Assembly (NCBI GenBank): GCA_900540545.1
Contig: UQGJ01000069.1
Coordinates: 1 to 14,375, forward strand
Source of the DNA: an uncultured Eubacteriales bacterium
Lineage (GTDB): Bacteria; Bacillota; Clostridia; Oscillospirales; Oscillospiraceae
Length of the DNA stretch: 14,375 nucleotides
Direction: 5' to 3'
Shown: one piece after another, positions 12,664-14,375 of the stretch
Numbering within the stretch: position 1 is the stretch's first letter
How the letters are laid out: each line of letters opens with the position of its first letter
Notes under the pieces: generated by a model
Database searches by the model: none
The model's input: the letters and a program-made list of their open reading frames with translations, nothing else
What the model was told of the DNA's origin: nothing
Program-made: the position numbers and the translations under genes

Positions 12664-13731
12664 TCAAATAACGATCTTCAAATCAATATCCTCGATGGCG
12701 TCCAAAATCTGGATGGCCGCGCTCAAAAACACCTTGTCCCCGGTGTTGGCCTCCTTGATCTCCTGCTCGCCCATGGCCCCGGTATCCACCCCAATGCTCT
12801 GCAGATACCCCTCCTGGGCCTCCAGGTCGATTCCCACTTGGGAGGTCTCCCCCTGGAGGATACCCGACTGCTCCAGCCCCGTCAGATACCCCTTGACGGC
12901 GGTGATGAGCAGGCACTTGTTGTCGTAGGAGTTGGCGTACTTGCCGATGTAGGCGTCCTGGGCCGTCATGCGGATGTCCGCCTGGATCATGTCCATGGCC
13001 TCCACCAGCTTGACCTTCTTCCAGGCCTCCCCCTTGTCCTGGGTGGTGGTCTGCAAAGAGTTCACCCCCCGGCCCACCTTCACCTTCTCGCCGTCGTGGA
13101 ACAGGATGAACTCTCCCTTGTCGATGGCGGCGTCCATCTCCTCCCGGGTCATCCGCTCCACGTCCGTGACCTCCGGCAGGGCGGCATAGGTGCAGGAGAT
13201 GGTCATGGGCGTCCCGGCGATCAGCCCCGCGATCCGGGAGCAGTACTGCCCCGCCGTGTAGGTGCTGCTCCCCACCTGAATGCCGTCGGTGACCATGTTC
13301 ACCACCGCCTCGCTGTCTGCGGCCGTATGGGGTAGCACCGCCTTGCACACGGCCTTGTCGTTGAGCCGCCGCCCCTTCACCCAGTCCACGATGGCGCCGC
13401 ACTCCGCCTCGGTGATGTCGGGCGGCCCCGCCAGATAGTCGAACACCTGGGTCCCCAGGTAGTCCAGCGCCTCCGTCAGACTCTCCGCCGCCGCGGGCAG
13501 CACGTACACGATGACCTTCCGGGGCGGGTTCACGTAGCCGGTAAAGGCCCGCTGGATGTACTCCTGGTTCCCCTTCCCCAGGGTGGTGGGCACCTGGGCC
13601 GCACTGGTCAGCACATGGACCCCGTTGCTCTTGCTGTCCTTCACGATCAGAGCCACCACGCCCTTCTCCGACCGCCGCACAGCGGTCACCGCCTGACTCT
13701 TGAACACAATATTGATGTTAGGCAATCCCAT
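12664..13731 (-). CDS. Contractile tail sheath protein, short diffocin-like type
   Basis: A 355-aa protein. I choose ATG 13731 (MGLPNINIVFKSQAVTAVRR), with GGAAAGGAG 9 bases upstream; the frame is open to 13836 but that part is intergenic repeat. The N-terminus GLPNINI.F and 'RSEKGVVALIVKDSK' match the compact sheath of C. difficile diffocin and related phages, which lack the extra domains of T4 and are about 355 aa. Other features are 'GYVNPPRKVIVYVLPAAAES', an AECGAIVDWVKGRRL helix, 'TYAALPEVTDVERMTREEMD', and a C-terminal 'QIKEANTGDKVFLSAAIQIL' handshake region typical of sheaths. It contracts to drive the tube through the envelope. XkdK of PBSX is longer. Confidence 0.95.
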   Translation of the reverse strand: MGLPNINIVFKSQAVTAVRRSEKGVVALIVKDSKSNGVHVLTSAAQVPTTLGKGNQEYIQRAFTGYVNPPRKVIVYVLPAAAESLTEALDYLGTQVFDYLAGPPDITEAECGAIVDWVKGRRLNDKAVCKAVLPHTAADSEAVVNMVTDGIQVGSSTYTAGQYCSRIAGLIAGTPMTISCTYAALPEVTDVERMTREEMDAAIDKGEFILFHDGEKVKVGRGVNSLQTTTQDKGEAWKKVKLVEAMDMIQADIRMTAQDAYIGKYANSYDNKCLLITAVKGYLTGLEQSGILQGETSQVGIDLEAQEGYLQSIGVDTGAMGEQEIKEANTGDKVFLSAAIQILDAIEDIDLKIVI

Positions 13732-13760
13732 AAATTTTTGATCTCCTTTCCATAAAAGCC

Positions 13761-13817
13761 CTGCCTCCCCTATTCTGAAAGAATGGGGGAGGTGGCCGCC
13801 GCAGCGGCCGGAAGGGG
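13761..13817. repeat. 57-bp structured repeat, copy 2 (terminator-sheath gap)
   Basis: Same element as 12601-12657: stem 13764-13776 with 13780-13792 (loop GAA) and stem 13794-13799 with 13804-13809. In the first stem T-A/C-G pairs of copy 1 are C-G/T-A here, so pairing is kept. It lies 5 bases after the tail-terminator stop and about 10 bases before the sheath ribosome site, the same relative place as copy 1. Confidence 0.9.
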
Positions 13818-13822
13818 CGCGT

Positions 13823-14272
13823 CTACCCCGGTCCACGCGTCCTCACGTTGACCTCCCCCATCAGCGGCCACTCCCCCACTCCCGGCCGGTCGTCCTGGTA
13901 CTGGAAGGTCAGCTGAATCTCCGCATAATCGAATTGATACGTCCCCGTGTTCTTTACGATGTGGAGCACTCGGTTCCCCACCCGCAGCCCTTCCGCCGCG
14001 AACAGCTCCTGGACCGCCGCCATACGGCGCACCAGCTCCGACACGTGGCTGTTGTGATACTCGTCCACGGCCACGAAGGCCGTAACCTTCACCACAGCCT
14101 TTACCCACAGGCAGCCGCAGCCGGCGTCCTCCAGCTCCACCGGCCCGCCCTCCAGCAAAAAGGAGGGCCGCGCAAAGTCCGTGGGCACTCGGTCCATGTA
14201 ATACTGCTCTCCCGGAAACCGCTCCTCCAGAGCACCACGCACCGCCTCCAGCAACTCCAAATAGGCCAGCAT
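13823..14272 (-). CDS. Tail terminator protein (DUF6838 / XkdJ-like)
   Basis: A 149-aa protein starting at ATG 14272 (MLAYLELLEAVRGALEERFP); GGAG lies 7 bases upstream. It has an N-terminal helix, 'DRVPTDFARPSFLLEGGPVE' with the RPSF.. turn typical of small phage terminator proteins, 'GCLWVKAVVKVTAFVAVDEY' strands and 'KNTGTYQFDYAEIQLTFQYQ', which matches the family ending 'A.I...F.Y.'. These proteins cap the tube at the head end and stop polymerisation. Position directly before the sheath equals xkdJ. The last ~20 residues (PLMGEVNVRTRGPG) are variable. Confidence 0.82.
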   Translation of the reverse strand: MLAYLELLEAVRGALEERFPGEQYYMDRVPTDFARPSFLLEGGPVELEDAGCGCLWVKAVVKVTAFVAVDEYHNSHVSELVRRMAAVQELFAAEGLRVGNRVLHIVKNTGTYQFDYAEIQLTFQYQDDRPGVGEWPLMGEVNVRTRGPG

Positions 14273-14294
14273 AACGATTCTCCAACTCCCTTCT

Positions 14295-14360
14295 TTCTTT
14301 CCGCCGCGGAGTCCCTCCGGGGGGGTCCTCTTTCTCGTTTGAGAAAGAGGACGGAAAGAA
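14295..14360. repeat. Compound hairpin element upstream of the tail terminator gene
   Basis: Outer stem TTCTTTCC (14295-14302) with GGAAAGAA (14353-14360); inner perfect 12-bp stem GTCCTCTTTCTC (14325-14336) with GAGAAAGAGGAC (14341-14352), loop GTTT; and a small CGGAG/CTCCG hairpin between. No T-run follows that would make it an obvious terminator on the minus strand. It is a different sequence from the 57-bp repeat but fills the same kind of place, the gap before a tail gene. All three minus frames are open through it, so an upstream gene's end cannot be located. Confidence 0.75.
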
Positions 14361-14375
14361 AACCAGGGCTTCGGC

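Noticed and set aside
12601..13817. The 57-bp repeats as rho-independent terminators or a CRISPR array
   Set aside because: No T-run of useful length follows either copy on the minus strand, and there are only two copies more than 1 kb apart with genes between, not regular spacers.
13732..13836. Upstream extension of the sheath frame
   Set aside because: It runs through the 57-bp hairpin repeat and the end of the tail terminator gene. The GLPNINI start and the GGAAAGGAG site fix the start at 13731.

Overview
The window is a contractile-tail structural module read almost entirely from the minus strand, so the gene order runs from right to left. The order is: tail terminator, sheath, tube, tail assembly chaperone with a -1 frameshift extension, tape measure, LysM protein, XkdQ-like hub protein, DUF2577, DUF2634, baseplate J, YmfQ-like protein, tail fibre, a block of small fibre-associated genes, and a second large fibre. 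This matches Bacillus subtilis PBSX xkdJ-K-M-N-O-P-Q-R-S-T-U-V and Clostridioides difficile diffocin and myophage tail loci. The GC-rich, third-position-C/G codon use, the strong AGGAGG-type ribosome sites with frequent TTG starts, and hairpin-rich intergenic repeats suggest a Clostridia host, plausibly Oscillospiraceae. The host assignment is an inference. Because no capsid, lysis, integrase or replication gene lies in the window, it cannot show whether this is an active prophage, a remnant or a tailocin.

Right part (about 14375-12144): tail terminator, a short sheath (about 355 aa) and tube. Each is preceded by a structured intergenic element. Two of these elements are near-identical 57-bp copies whose only differences are stem-preserving double substitutions plus loop changes.

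Middle part (about 12143-10881): two intergenic cassettes interrupt the tail genes and carry their own promoters and terminators, as phage 'morons' do. Cassette 1 (11772-12143) has face-to-face promoters. The minus transcript encodes a 31-aa peptide with one membrane segment and a good Shine-Dalgarno site. The plus transcript covers it in antisense. This layout resembles a type I toxin-antitoxin locus. Cassette 2 (10898-11223, plus strand, against the tail genes) has a promoter, two paralogous 30-aa hydrophobic peptides and an intrinsic terminator. Between the cassettes lies the chaperone gene with an A AAA AAC slippery site giving a 174-aa product.

Left part (10880-1): tape measure, baseplate and fibre genes packed with short gaps or ATGA, TTGA and TGATG overlaps, as expected for translational coupling. 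The tape-measure body and most of the large distal fibre are visibly more AT-rich than the genes around them, which suggests modular exchange. The left edge cuts a small gene after its first 18 codons.

The tail genes would build a sheath-tube baseplate machine. The two small-peptide cassettes are not explained by tail assembly and are the most novel part of the window.
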